From: Benthicola sp964195715
Lineage (GTDB): Bacteria > Gemmatimonadota > Gemmatimonadetes > Palauibacterales > Palauibacteraceae
Direction: 5' to 3'
Assembly: GCA_964195715.1 (NCBI GenBank)
Contig: CAXMRU010000057.1
Location: forward strand, 1-64,000
Length of the DNA: 64,000 nt
In this document: positions 26,682-34,997 of the stretch, piece after piece
Layout of the letters: each line of letters begins with the position of its first letter
Position numbering within the stretch: position 1 is the first letter of the stretch
The notes under the pieces: model-generated
Seen by the model: only the letters and a program-made list of their open reading frames with translations
Told to the model about the DNA's origin: nothing
Databases searched by the model: none
Position numbers and translations under genes: made by a program

Positions 26682-26687
26682 ATTATA
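26682..26687 (-). promoter_or_regulatory. Consensus -10 element, candidate promoter of the aconitase-type gene
   Basis: On the minus strand this is TATAAT, a perfect -10 hexamer, about 170 bp upstream of the gene. No good -35 hexamer is found at 16-18 bp, so an activator or a weak promoter would be needed. Confidence 0.3.
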
Positions 26688-26729
26688 CTCAACGCCCCTC
26701 GCGACCCTCGAATCAGAGGGGTGCGAGAC

Positions 26730-26751
26730 TGTACCATAAGTGTACCATAAT
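26730..26751. repeat. 11-bp tandem repeat before the OmpA lipoprotein gene
   Basis: TGTACCATAAG at 26730-26740 is followed directly by TGTACCATAAT at 26741-26751, ten of eleven bases identical. The second unit ends 13 nt before the lipoprotein ATG, so a protein bound here, or a structure in the mRNA leader, could affect initiation. An 11-bp period places both units on about the same DNA face. Confidence 0.5.
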
Positions 26752-26764
26752 TGAGAGGTTCGTC

Positions 26765-27367
26765 ATGACTACCGTTTTCGTCCGCTTCACACTTGTGGCC
26801 TTCGTTGTCGTGGCGGCGGGGTGCAACAAGGTCAACCAGGACCAGTTCGACCAGTCGATGGCGCATATGCAGTCGCAGTTGGACGAGCAGGACGCCGGCA
26901 TCGAGACCAACGCAGCAGGCATCGAGGCGCTACAGGCAGAACTGGACGCCTTGCAGGCAGATCTCGAGGAGCTGGCAGACGAGTATCAAGCGAGCGTGGA
27001 GCGGTTCCAGGATCACATCCTGTTCGCGACGCCCGTCAACTTCGAGTTCGATTCATACGATGTGCGCGACGGCGACTATGTTTTCCTCGACCGCTTCGCC
27101 ATGGTCGTGAGCCACCACTACGGCAGCTCCGTCGTGACCATCCAGGGCTTCGCGGACCCGGCGGGTCCGGAGGACTACAACAGGCTTCTGTCGCAGAAGC
27201 GGGCCGAGAAAGTGGCCGCGTACCTCGTCGATCGGGGACTCGACGCCGGTTCGGTCCGTGCGGTAGGCCTGGGTGAGGTCCGGCCGGTGGCTCCCGGCGA
27301 GTGGGGGGAGGCCGAAGGAGGCTTGAAGAACCGGCGCGTCACGTTCGTGATCGAGTCAGCCGGATAA
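26765..27367 (+). CDS. OmpA/Pal-family lipoprotein with an N-terminal coiled coil
   Basis: A 200-residue lipoprotein. The signal peptide ends in a VVAAGC lipobox (Cys at about 19). Residues about 25-85 show heptad-like spacing of leucines and alanines (ALQAEL, ALQADL) and should form a coiled coil. Residues about 90-198 form an OmpA C-terminal domain with the NFEFDSYDV start, GFADPAG and LSQKRAEKVAAYL segments and the NRRVTF end, which bind peptidoglycan. It probably tethers the outer membrane to the wall, like Pal or Lpp combined. The ATG at 26765 has GAGAGG upstream; the frame remains open for a long way upstream but only as antisense to the aconitase-type gene. Confidence 0.85.
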   Translation: MTTVFVRFTLVAFVVVAAGCNKVNQDQFDQSMAHMQSQLDEQDAGIETNAAGIEALQAELDALQADLEELADEYQASVERFQDHILFATPVNFEFDSYDVRDGDYVFLDRFAMVVSHHYGSSVVTIQGFADPAGPEDYNRLLSQKRAEKVAAYLVDRGLDAGSVRAVGLGEVRPVAPGEWGEAEGGLKNRRVTFVIESAG

Positions 27368-27427
27368 TCGTCGCACACCGCGGGGCGGGGCCTCTCACGC
27401 CTCGCGGTTTCTTGCTGGGAGGGCCGT

Positions 27428-27766
27428 TTGAGCACGATCAGCTACGACGAGTTCGAAAAGGTCGACATCCGGGTCGGCACGATTGTCGAGGCCGAGGAGT
27501 TTCCCCGGGCCCGGAAACCACTGTACCGACTCCGAATCGATTTCGGCCCCGAAGTCGGGGAGCGGCAGTCGGCGGCCGGCCTTCCCGGACGTTACCTGCT
27601 GGAAGAGCTGGTCGGCAGGCAGGTGATCGCGGTCCTTAATCTCGGGGTCCGCAACATCGCGGGCTTCGAGTCGGAGTGTCTGACGCTCGGACTTCCGGAC
27701 GAGGAAGGGGAGACCATCCTCCTGGCACCCACCTGTGCCGTTCCGAACGGCGGCAAGATCTTCTGA
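27428..27766 (+). CDS. csaA: CsaA-like tRNA-binding-domain protein
   Basis: A 112-residue OB-fold protein with the CsaA/MetRS-C-type tRNA-binding domain along its whole length: DIRVGTIVEAEEFPRARKPLY at the start, the GRQVIAVLNLGVRNIAGF centre and the VPNGGKIF end. In Bacillus, CsaA has chaperone activity linked to protein export; in many bacteria the role is uncertain. TTG 27428 is used, with GGGAGG upstream. It sits 60 nt after the OmpA lipoprotein and 21 nt before ygfZ, so it is part of a plus-strand run. Confidence 0.85.
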   Translation: MSTISYDEFEKVDIRVGTIVEAEEFPRARKPLYRLRIDFGPEVGERQSAAGLPGRYLLEELVGRQVIAVLNLGVRNIAGFESECLTLGLPDEEGETILLAPTCAVPNGGKIF

Positions 27767-27787
27767 CCTTCCAGGCCAAGAGAAAGA

Positions 27788-28741
27788 ATGGAGAATCCGG
27801 AGCCCGGCGACGGCTACACGGCTCTCACCGAGAGCGTAGCGACCTGGACGGATCCTGACCGGGTCGTCATCCGAATCGGAGGGCCACGGGCCGACCGGAT
27901 GCTCAACGGTCTGCTCAGCACGGATATCACGCTGCTGCAACCCGGCGATGCCGCTCTCTCTTTCGTCCTTACGTCGAAGGGGCGTCCGGTAGCCCTTCCG
28001 AGAGTCATTCGCACGCAGGACGCGATTCTGCTCGATGTCAGTCGAGCTGCCCTGTCCGGCCTTCTCGACCACTTCGGGACGTATCTGCCGCCGAGATTCG
28101 CCACCGTCACGCTCCTCGAGGGAGCGAGACGGATCAGTCTTTTAGGTCCCCGCTCCGAAGGCGTGGCAGCCGAAGTGGCAGCCGCCTCGGGCTGTCTGTT
28201 CATCCCGAGGCACCTCTCCGACGGCGGAGGCGTGGATATATACTTGCTTTCGGATGAGGATCGATCGGCCGTGGTCACCATCGAGGTAGCCATCTCCGCC
28301 GCCGGTGGACTGAGCGCATCGGCCGCGGACTACAACACCTGGCGCATCGAGCGAGGGATCCCGGTCTTCGGGGCCGACATCACCGCGGACAATCTGCCGC
28401 AGGAGACGGGCCTAGTGGAACGCGCCGTGAGCTTCGACAAGGGGTGCTTTACTGGCCAGGAGGTGGTGGCTCGCATCCACTATCGCGGCCACGTCAACCG
28501 CCACCTGCGCGGCCTCCGGTCCACCGACCCGTCCACCCGATCATGCCTCCAGCCCGAAGTGGCCCTGTACTCGAAAGGGCGGGCCGTGGGCGCCGTGACG
28601 TCTTCGTGCGACTCGCCACGCTTTGGACCTATCTGCCTGGCCTACGTGCGGCGAGAGGTCGCCCCCGGCGATGAGATCGGAGTATCGCCGGACGTCCAGA
28701 CCGGTTGGCTTGTGAGCGAGATTCCCTTTACGTCACCGTAA
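27788..28741 (+). CDS. ygfZ: YgfZ/GcvT-like folate-binding iron-sulfur protein
   Basis: A 317-residue protein of the GcvT fold. The YgfZ signature KGCFTGQE is complete, with the cysteine that is essential for its role. Upstream is an IERGIPVFGADI stretch typical of the folate-binding fold. YgfZ is known to help assemble or repair certain Fe-S enzymes, including the lipoyl synthase-related MiaB class. Its place just before the E1/E2 genes of a lipoyl-dependent complex is suggestive. The start ATG 27788 follows the csaA stop by 21 nt. Confidence 0.85.
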   Translation: MENPEPGDGYTALTESVATWTDPDRVVIRIGGPRADRMLNGLLSTDITLLQPGDAALSFVLTSKGRPVALPRVIRTQDAILLDVSRAALSGLLDHFGTYLPPRFATVTLLEGARRISLLGPRSEGVAAEVAAASGCLFIPRHLSDGGGVDIYLLSDEDRSAVVTIEVAISAAGGLSASAADYNTWRIERGIPVFGADITADNLPQETGLVERAVSFDKGCFTGQEVVARIHYRGHVNRHLRGLRSTDPSTRSCLQPEVALYSKGRAVGAVTSSCDSPRFGPICLAYVRREVAPGDEIGVSPDVQTGWLVSEIPFTSP

Positions 28742-28787
28742 AGCGCTTGGGTGGTGGCGTTTGCAGGTAGCCCGAGAGAGGCGTAGT

Positions 28788-29909
28788 TTGGCCCGCGGTT
28801 CCGGCATCTCTCCTTACCAGGATGGGCACCTGAAGGCGCTCGACAGACGGGACATGCGTTCTCTGTACCGACTCCTGTGGCTCACGCGGGCCCTGGAGGA
28901 ACGGCTGGAGATCATCTTCAAGCAGGGCCATGTGGTCGGAGGCCTCTATCGCAGCCTCGGCCAGGAGGCCACCGCCGTGGGCTGCGGGTACGCCCTCTCG
29001 GATGGCGACTGGATCGCCCCCTCAATTCGCGACCTCGGAGCCCTGCTGGCCCGCGGTATCGAACCACGCGATATCCTCAGGCAGTACACCGCGCGAGGCA
29101 CATCGCTGTGCGCCGGCAAGGACAACACCAATCACTTCACGGTTCCCGAGCTTGGCATTCTAGGACCGATCAGCCCTCTCGGGACCCAGCTATGCGTGCT
29201 GAACGGGGTGGCTCTGAGCTTCCGGACGCGAGGAGAGCCCCGGGTGTGCTTCACTTTCCAGGGTGATGGGGCGAGTCGCACGGGCACTTCGCACGAGGGC
29301 CTGGCGATGGCCGCGGCGCTGAATCTCCCGATCGTTGTCGTGCTCGAGCACAACCGGTGGGCTTTCGGCACTCCGAGTACCGCCGAGGCAGCGGTTGAGA
29401 ACTGGGCCGATGTCGCGGGAGCATACGGCGTCCCGGCAGTCACCGTGGACGGCAACGACGTGCTGCAGGTCTACGACGCTGCCGCACAGGCGCTCGCCAG
29501 GGCCCGGGCGGGCGACGGGATGACGATCATCGTTTCGGAGACGTATCGCATGCTTGGCCACGCCCAGCACGATGGCCAGCGTTACGTACCGGAAGACGAG
29601 CTGATCGAATGGCGTGACCACGACCCGATCCGCAGCTTCGAGATCTACCTGGTCGAATTCGGCTTCGAATCAGAGACCAGCCTCTCGGAAGTTCGAGCTG
29701 AGGTCGCCGCGGGACTGGATGTAGCAACGGACGATGTGCTGGCCGAGCCGTATCCAGCGCCCGGTGAGGCACGCAGTCGGGTATACGGTAATGCGGAACT
29801 CGACGCGGCCATTCCGTGGACTCGCGGTGAGGTCCCGGGCTACGAAGGCCTGGTGAGGGCAAGGCCTTCAGCGACCCGCGCGACCACCCGGCAGTCGCAA
29901 GGAGCATGA
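28788..29909 (+). CDS. 2-oxo acid dehydrogenase E1 component, alpha subunit
   Basis: A 373-residue thiamine diphosphate enzyme subunit. The ThDP motif runs from QGDGASRTG to the LEHNRWA segment (GDG...N spacing), and the N-terminal GLYRSLGQEA stretch is typical of E1 alpha. It decarboxylates a 2-oxo acid, pyruvate or a branched-chain oxo acid, and passes the acyl group to E2 with the beta subunit encoded next. The TTG at 28788 is preferred because GAGAGGCG lies just upstream; TTG 28761 would add nine residues. Its stop overlaps the E1 beta start in an ATGA arrangement. The substrate is not decided by the sequence. Confidence 0.88.
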   Translation: MARGSGISPYQDGHLKALDRRDMRSLYRLLWLTRALEERLEIIFKQGHVVGGLYRSLGQEATAVGCGYALSDGDWIAPSIRDLGALLARGIEPRDILRQYTARGTSLCAGKDNTNHFTVPELGILGPISPLGTQLCVLNGVALSFRTRGEPRVCFTFQGDGASRTGTSHEGLAMAAALNLPIVVVLEHNRWAFGTPSTAEAAVENWADVAGAYGVPAVTVDGNDVLQVYDAAAQALARARAGDGMTIIVSETYRMLGHAQHDGQRYVPEDELIEWRDHDPIRSFEIYLVEFGFESETSLSEVRAEVAAGLDVATDDVLAEPYPAPGEARSRVYGNAELDAAIPWTRGEVPGYEGLVRARPSATRATTRQSQGA

Positions 29910-30904
29910 TGACGAGCGGCGAGACCAGGGAAACGACCTACCTCACGGCGATCCGTGAAGCACTGCAGGAGGAGATGCGGGCTGACGAGACCGTCTTCAT
30001 GCTCGGCGAGGACATCGGCGTATACGGCGGTGCCTTCAAGGTCACCGAGGGCTTCCTGGAGGAATTCGGCCCGGATCGCGTGATCGATACACCGATCAGC
30101 GAGGCAGCGATCGTGGGCGCGGCGATCGGCGCAGCTCACATGGGATTGAAGCCCGTAGCGGAGATGCAGTTTATCGATTTCATCGCACCCGCATTCGACA
30201 TGATCGTCAACTTCGCCGCCAAGTCGCGCTACCGGACGGGGATCGGCGCCGGACTGGTAATCCGCGGACCGTGTGGGGCAGGGGCCCGATCGGGTCCATT
30301 TCACTCGCAGTCCGTGGAATCCTATTTCGCCAACGTGCCGGGCCTGAAGATGGTTGCGCCCGCCCGCGCCTACGACGCCAAGGGTCTCTTGAGGGCCGCC
30401 ATCCGCGATCCAGACCCGGTCCTGTTCTTCGAGCACAAGTTTCTTTACCGAAGGATCAAGGAAGAGCTTCCGACGGAGGGCGAGGTGCTCGTCCCGCTGG
30501 GTGAGGCGCGCACACACCGGCCGGGGAATGACCTGACGATCGTCACATACGGCGCGATGGTGTTCAAATCGGCCGACGCGGCGGATCGCGTTGCCGCAGA
30601 GGACGGCAGCGAGGTCGAAGTCATCGACCTTCGCACACTGCGGCCGCTCGATACGAAGAGCATCGTGGAGAGCGTCCGCCGCACGGGCAGACTGCTGATC
30701 GTTCACGAGGCACCCCGGTTCGGCGGTTTCGCGGGCGAAATCACGGCGCAGGTCTGTGAAGAAGCGTTCGAGTGGCTGGATGCGCCCATTCGGCGTGTCA
30801 CGGCGATCGACACCCCGGTGCCGTACGCGCCGACGTTGGAGGACTACTACCTCCCGGGGGAAGAAGACATAGTGTCAGCCGCCCGGTGGCTGCTGGCGTA
30901 TTGA
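29906..30904 (+). CDS. 2-oxo acid dehydrogenase E1 component, beta subunit
   Basis: A 332-residue transketolase-type beta subunit. GEDIGVYGGAFK near the start, the DTPISEAAIVGAAIGAA segment with the catalytic-site glutamate, and the C-terminal transketolase-C region (VEVIDLRTLRPLDTKSI) are all in place. It pairs with the alpha subunit, whose gene overlaps it by 4 nt, to form the heterotetrameric E1. The length is normal for the family. The E2 gene follows after an 86-nt spacer. Confidence 0.9.
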   Translation: MMTSGETRETTYLTAIREALQEEMRADETVFMLGEDIGVYGGAFKVTEGFLEEFGPDRVIDTPISEAAIVGAAIGAAHMGLKPVAEMQFIDFIAPAFDMIVNFAAKSRYRTGIGAGLVIRGPCGAGARSGPFHSQSVESYFANVPGLKMVAPARAYDAKGLLRAAIRDPDPVLFFEHKFLYRRIKEELPTEGEVLVPLGEARTHRPGNDLTIVTYGAMVFKSADAADRVAAEDGSEVEVIDLRTLRPLDTKSIVESVRRTGRLLIVHEAPRFGGFAGEITAQVCEEAFEWLDAPIRRVTAIDTPVPYAPTLEDYYLPGEEDIVSAARWLLAY

Positions 30905-30990
30905 GGACCCGGCCTCGCGAAGGCTGTTGAACAATTACAGTCTTTCAGGGCCGGATAGTTGATCGTACCGACAGGAAAGAGGAACAAGAG

Positions 30991-32397
30991 ATGTCCAAGG
31001 TAGACGTAATCATGCCGCAGATGGGAGAGTCCATCGTCGAGGGTACGCTCACACGGTGGCTCAAGCAGGTGGGTGAGACCGTGGAGCGCGACGAGGATCT
31101 GTTCGAGATTTCCACGGACAAGGTGGACGCCGACATTCCGGCCCCCGTAGGCGGAACGCTGGCCGAGATCCTCGTCGAGGAGGGCGCGACCGTCGAGGTC
31201 AACACGGTCGTGGCCAGGATCGACACCGAAGGAGGAGCGGCGAGCGCGCCAGAACCGGCGGCAGAGACGACTGAGACCGCTCCTGCGGCCGAGGCGGAGC
31301 CCGCTACAGCGCCAGAACCGGTAGTCGAGGCTCCGGTCGTCGCAACACCTGCCTCCCCCGTGGAGGATGAGCGACCGGCCACTCGCGAGGAGCGGCTTCA
31401 GACCAGGTCGACCCCGCTCGTTCGCAAGATCGCGGCGGAGCACGACGTCGACCTGTCCGACATCTCGGGCACGGGCATAGCGGGCCGCGTCACGCGGGAC
31501 GACATCATGGCTCACATCGAGGGCCGGGCCGCGGCTCCTGCGGTTGCCGCTGCGCCCGCAGCCGCGCCCGCAGTTCCGGCCGCGCCCGTCTCCACGCCGC
31601 CGGCCCCTCCCGGTCCGTCCGGCACGATGCAGGTTCCCATCCATGGCGCTACGCTCGAAATCCGCATCCCGGCCGCCCCGATCCGGGAAGGTGATACCAT
31701 CGAAGAGATGAGTCGCGTGCGGCTCCGCACGATGGAACACATGTTGATGTCGAAGCGCATCTCGGCCCATGTGACGTCGGTCAACGAGATCGATTTCGAA
31801 CACGTGGTTCGGCTGCGGAAGAAGTTTAGGCCGAGGTTCGCCGAGCAGGGCGTGAAGCTGACCTACGGTCCCTTCATCATGAAGGCCGTGACCGAGGCTC
31901 TGCGTGAGTATCCGATCCTCAATGCCTCTGTAGACGGCACCCGGATCATCTATCACCGCGACATCAACCTCGGGATCGCCGTGGCCGTGGCGGACGGCAA
32001 GGAGCTCATCGTTCCGGTTCTCAAGAACGCCGACCAACTCAGCCTGATGGGGCTTACGACCGGGGCCAACGAACTGGCAGAGAAAGCGCGTACGAAGACA
32101 CTGGACTTCGACGATATCCAGGGCGGCAGTTTCACGATCACGAACGTGGGTGTATTCGGAAACCAGTTCGGCATGCCCATCATCAGCCAGCCGCAGGTCG
32201 CCATTCTCGGCACGGGCGTGATAGAGAAGCGACCCGTCGTTGTCCAGGACACGATGGGGAACGACGTGGTGGGCATCCGCCATATGTCGTACTTCGGCCT
32301 GAGCTACGACCACCGGGTCGTGGATGGGGCGATCGCCGCCTTCTGGCTGAACAAGGTGAAGGAGGTGATCGAGAACTTCCCGGAGGACGTGATCTAG
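30991..32397 (+). CDS. Dihydrolipoyl acyltransferase (E2 component)
   Basis: A 468-residue E2. A lipoyl domain occupies about 1-78, with the lipoylated lysine K44 in STDKVDAD. A long Ala/Pro/Glu linker follows, then a peripheral subunit-binding domain (about 137-172, with VRKIAAEHDVDLSDISGTG), a second Ala/Pro linker, and the acyltransferase domain (about 230-468) with H441 and D445 in DHRVVDG. There is a single lipoyl domain. AAGAGG lies just upstream of the ATG. E1 alpha, E1 beta and E2 form one operon; the E3 (lipoamide dehydrogenase) gene is not in the window. A strong terminator follows. Confidence 0.9.
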   Translation: MSKVDVIMPQMGESIVEGTLTRWLKQVGETVERDEDLFEISTDKVDADIPAPVGGTLAEILVEEGATVEVNTVVARIDTEGGAASAPEPAAETTETAPAAEAEPATAPEPVVEAPVVATPASPVEDERPATREERLQTRSTPLVRKIAAEHDVDLSDISGTGIAGRVTRDDIMAHIEGRAAAPAVAAAPAAAPAVPAAPVSTPPAPPGPSGTMQVPIHGATLEIRIPAAPIREGDTIEEMSRVRLRTMEHMLMSKRISAHVTSVNEIDFEHVVRLRKKFRPRFAEQGVKLTYGPFIMKAVTEALREYPILNASVDGTRIIYHRDINLGIAVAVADGKELIVPVLKNADQLSLMGLTTGANELAEKARTKTLDFDDIQGGSFTITNVGVFGNQFGMPIISQPQVAILGTGVIEKRPVVVQDTMGNDVVGIRHMSYFGLSYDHRVVDGAIAAFWLNKVKEVIENFPEDVI

Positions 32398-32429
32398 GAG
32401 CCTGTCCGGGAGTCCCGAGCTACCGGTTC

Positions 32430-32466
32430 ACGGCGGTCTTCCACCCGGAAGGCCGCCGTTTCTTCT
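32430..32466 (+). terminator. Rho-independent terminator of the E1/E2 operon
   Basis: ACGGCGG followed by TCTTCC pairs with GGAAGG followed by CCGCCGT around a short ACCC loop (32430-32459), and a TTTCTTCT run follows to 32466. It lies 33 nt after the E2 stop. Confidence 0.85.
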
Positions 32467-32517
32467 GTCCGACACACACTGCGCCGGCCCTTCATCCCAC
32501 CCCTGAGGGGAACGAAA

Positions 32518-32556
32518 GTGTGCGGTTTCGGTACATATCGTCCCGCAGCCGCACAC
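32518..32556. promoter_or_regulatory. Inverted repeat, candidate enhancer site for the sigma-54 activator
   Basis: GTGTGCGG at 32518-32525 and CCGCACAC at 32549-32556 are perfect inverted repeats 23 bp apart. They lie about 100-140 bp upstream of the predicted sigma-54 start site, the distance at which NtrC-type activators usually bind. Confidence 0.45.
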
Positions 32557-32631
32557 AACGCGCCGGTGAAACTGGCCAAGCAGTACCTTGTAATGGTAAT
32601 GAAACAAACATGTTATGGCGTTCGTGCGAGG

Positions 32632-32647
32632 TGGCACAAGCGTTGCA
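32632..32647 (+). promoter_or_regulatory. Sigma-54 (-24/-12) promoter
   Basis: TGGCAC at 32632-32637 and TTGCA at 32643-32647 match the RpoN consensus TGGCAC-N5-TTGCW exactly, with 10 bp between the GG (32633-32634) and GC (32645-32646) pairs. Transcription would start near 32658, leaving a leader of about 158 nt before the ATG at 32816. The downstream operon encodes a sigma-54-type activator. Confidence 0.82.
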
Positions 32648-32815
32648 ACTGAAACGCTACGCCGTATCGGTGCGTAAAGCAGGATCCAGATACGGTGGAG
32701 GGGCGATGTTTCTTCCTGCCGTAGCCCGTTCGCGAGAACGGGGCCTGAACCGGGCTTCCGGGCCGCCGTGGCGGTGGCGGTGAGGCGTTCGGCAACTCAG
32801 CATCGAGAGACGGAG

Positions 32816-34246
32816 ATGGAGAAGACAAACGGTGATGCGGCGGGGACGCCGGTCGGCACGACGCGTGAACGAACACGTCCGCGCGTGATAGAGCGTGAAG
32901 GAAAGCCTCGTCTGTCGCTGAAGAAGGGCCGGGGCGGAGAGGGCTCCTCCACCACTTCCAGCAGTTCGGCGCGTTCCGAATCCGGGTCGCGCGTATCGCG
33001 CATGGATGTCAAGCGCGCCCCAAGAGGAAAGAAGAAGCGGAACATATACATCGGGGTCGGCGCCGTTGCGCTGCTCCTGGTGACCTATTTTCTGGCCCGC
33101 CTCGAACCAGCGGCTCCCACGGTGGACCGGAACGTCATCGTGCAGGGAACCGTCGAGCGCGGCGAAATGGTTCGCCAGGTGCGCGGCTCAGGCACGCTCG
33201 TTCCGGAACGGGTGCAATTCGTGGCCGCTCTTACCGCCGGTCGGGTGGAATCAGTGCACTTCGAGCCGGGCCAGGAGGTAAGCGCGACAGACATCCTCAT
33301 GGTGATGTCCAATCCCGATGTCGAGCTCCAGGTGCTCGAAGCCGAGCAGCAGTGGACTGCGGCACAGGCTTCGCTCTTGTCGCTACGCCGGACCCTCGGG
33401 ACGGGGCTGCTGGCCCAGGAGGCCGCGGTAGCCGACGCACGAGCCCGGTTCCTTGTGGCGGAGCGCCAGGCCGAAGCGTACGCACGGATGGTCGGTAGCG
33501 ACTGGGTGTCGGAGAACGAGTATCAGAACGCACGGGACAACGCCAGCGCTCTCGGGGAGCGGCTGCGCACTGATCAGGCTCGACTGGATCTGATGAACCA
33601 GACGAATGACGAACAGCTCGCCGTGCAGCGGGACCAGGTGGGCCGGCTGGCCAACATCTACCGCTACTACCAGGAGCGGGCGTCCAACATGCGGGTCAAG
33701 GCCGGCGCCGAGGGCGTTCTCCAGGACTTCGATCTCGAGGTAGGACAGTGGGTGCAGGCAGGCACGACGCTCGCCCGGGTGGCCAGACCCGAGAGACTCA
33801 AAGCCGAGATCAGAATCCCACAGACGCAGGCACGCGACGTCCAGGTCGGACAGGCCGCCTTCGTGGACACACGCACCGACACGATTCCCGGACGTGTGCG
33901 CCGTGTCGATCCGAACGTGCAGGGCGGCTCCGTCCTCGTAGAAGTCACGCTGGAGGGAGACCTTCCGACCGGGGCTCGCCCCGACCTCTCCGTCGACGGG
34001 ACCATCGAGCTGGAACGTCTCAACGATGTGCTCCACGTGGGCCGCCCGGCGTATGGCCAGAGCCACAGTACTGTCAGCCTGTTCAGGGTAACCGAAGACG
34101 GCAACGCTGCCGAGCGCGTAACCGTGCGGCTCGGCCGCAGCAGCGTGAACCAGATAGAAGTCGTGGAAGGTCTCCGAGAGGGAGACGTGATCGTCCTCTC
34201 GGACATGTCCCGGTACGACGACGTAGACCGAGTGCGTATCAGGTAA
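32816..34246 (+). CDS. Periplasmic adaptor / membrane fusion protein of an efflux system
   Basis: A 476-residue HlyD/MacA-type protein. A charged cytosolic tail (about 1-75, rich in Arg, Ser and Lys) is followed by one membrane helix (RNIYIGVGAVALLLVTYFL). Then come the split lipoyl/barrel-sandwich halves around a long alpha-helical hairpin (about 175-270) and a beta-barrel domain. Such adaptors join an inner-membrane transporter to an outer-membrane channel. ATG 32816 is used; a longer frame exists but the upstream codons lie in the regulatory spacer. The unusually long cytosolic tail could contact a partner. It is the first gene of the sigma-54-controlled operon. Confidence 0.82.
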   Translation: MEKTNGDAAGTPVGTTRERTRPRVIEREGKPRLSLKKGRGGEGSSTTSSSSARSESGSRVSRMDVKRAPRGKKKRNIYIGVGAVALLLVTYFLARLEPAAPTVDRNVIVQGTVERGEMVRQVRGSGTLVPERVQFVAALTAGRVESVHFEPGQEVSATDILMVMSNPDVELQVLEAEQQWTAAQASLLSLRRTLGTGLLAQEAAVADARARFLVAERQAEAYARMVGSDWVSENEYQNARDNASALGERLRTDQARLDLMNQTNDEQLAVQRDQVGRLANIYRYYQERASNMRVKAGAEGVLQDFDLEVGQWVQAGTTLARVARPERLKAEIRIPQTQARDVQVGQAAFVDTRTDTIPGRVRRVDPNVQGGSVLVEVTLEGDLPTGARPDLSVDGTIELERLNDVLHVGRPAYGQSHSTVSLFRVTEDGNAAERVTVRLGRSSVNQIEVVEGLREGDVIVLSDMSRYDDVDRVRIR

Positions 34247-34287
34247 CGCCGACGCGACGCGTCGCCACGAGGAGAGAGAGTCACGGG

Positions 34288-34995
34288 ATGGACAACGGCA
34301 CACCGCTGATCCGGATGGAGGGCGTCAAGAAGGTTTTCTACACGGATGAGATGGAGACGCACGCCCTGGCGGACATTCACCTCGACATTCACGACGGTGA
34401 GTTCACGGAAGTGGTGGGCCCCTCGGGGTGCGGGAAGTCCACGCTCCTGTCGCTGGTCGGGCTGCTGGACACGGCCACGGAGGGTGACTACTGGCTGGAC
34501 GGCGAGCCCGTGGTCAAGCTCACGGCCTCGGAGCGGGCCCGGGTCCGGAACCGGCACATCGGGTTCATATTCCAGGCCTTCAACCTGATCGGCGACCTCA
34601 CGGTATACGAGAACGTCGAACTGCCGCTCACATATCGCGGCATGGCCGCCCCCGAGCGCAAGGACCGAGTCCACCGCGCCCTCGAGCGCGTCGGCATGGG
34701 CCACCGCATGGATCACTATCCGTCGCAGCTCTCAGGCGGTCAGCAGCAGAGGGTGGCCGCGGCGCGCGCCGTGGTCGGCGACCCCTTGATCCTCCTGGCC
34801 GACGAGCCCACGGGAAACCTCGACTCCACAAACGGTGAGGCAGTCATGGACCTCCTGAAGGAGCTCCACGCAGAGGGATCCACCATCCTGATGGTGACCC
34901 ACGACCCCCGCTATTCCAAGTACGCCGAGCGGACCATTCATCTGTTCGACGGGCGCATCGTCGAAGAGCGATCGGCCGAGACGAAGACCGAGTGA
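34288..34995 (+). CDS. ABC transporter ATPase, MacB/LolD type
   Basis: A 235-residue nucleotide-binding subunit with Walker A GPSGCGKST, Q-loop (FIFQAFNL), signature LSGGQQQRVAAARA, Walker B LILLADEPTG and the switch histidine in VTHDP. The size and the LTASERARVRNRHIGFIFQ stretch are typical of the lipoprotein-release and MacB-like class. It follows the adaptor by 41 nt. No permease (FtsX/MacB membrane subunit) is encoded in this operon, which is unusual because ATPase, adaptor and permease are normally together. ATG 34288 follows a GGAGAGAGAG purine run. Confidence 0.88.
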   Translation: MDNGTPLIRMEGVKKVFYTDEMETHALADIHLDIHDGEFTEVVGPSGCGKSTLLSLVGLLDTATEGDYWLDGEPVVKLTASERARVRNRHIGFIFQAFNLIGDLTVYENVELPLTYRGMAAPERKDRVHRALERVGMGHRMDHYPSQLSGGQQQRVAAARAVVGDPLILLADEPTGNLDSTNGEAVMDLLKELHAEGSTILMVTHDPRYSKYAERTIHLFDGRIVEERSAETKTE

Positions 34996-34997
34996 TC

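Larger units (their letters stand above)
32398..32815. other. 418-bp regulatory spacer: terminator, inverted repeat and sigma-54 promoter
   Basis: No coding frame is convincing here. It holds, in order, the terminator of the E2 operon, a long-spaced inverted repeat, and a canonical -24/-12 promoter for the membrane-fusion-protein operon. These are listed separately. Confidence 0.7.

Noticed and set aside
30847..32313. 488-codon minus-strand open frame
   Set aside because: It is fully antisense to the E2 gene with lipoyl, PSBD and HRVVDG motifs. Its Arg/Gly/Asp-rich composition reflects the reverse of the Ala/Pro linkers.
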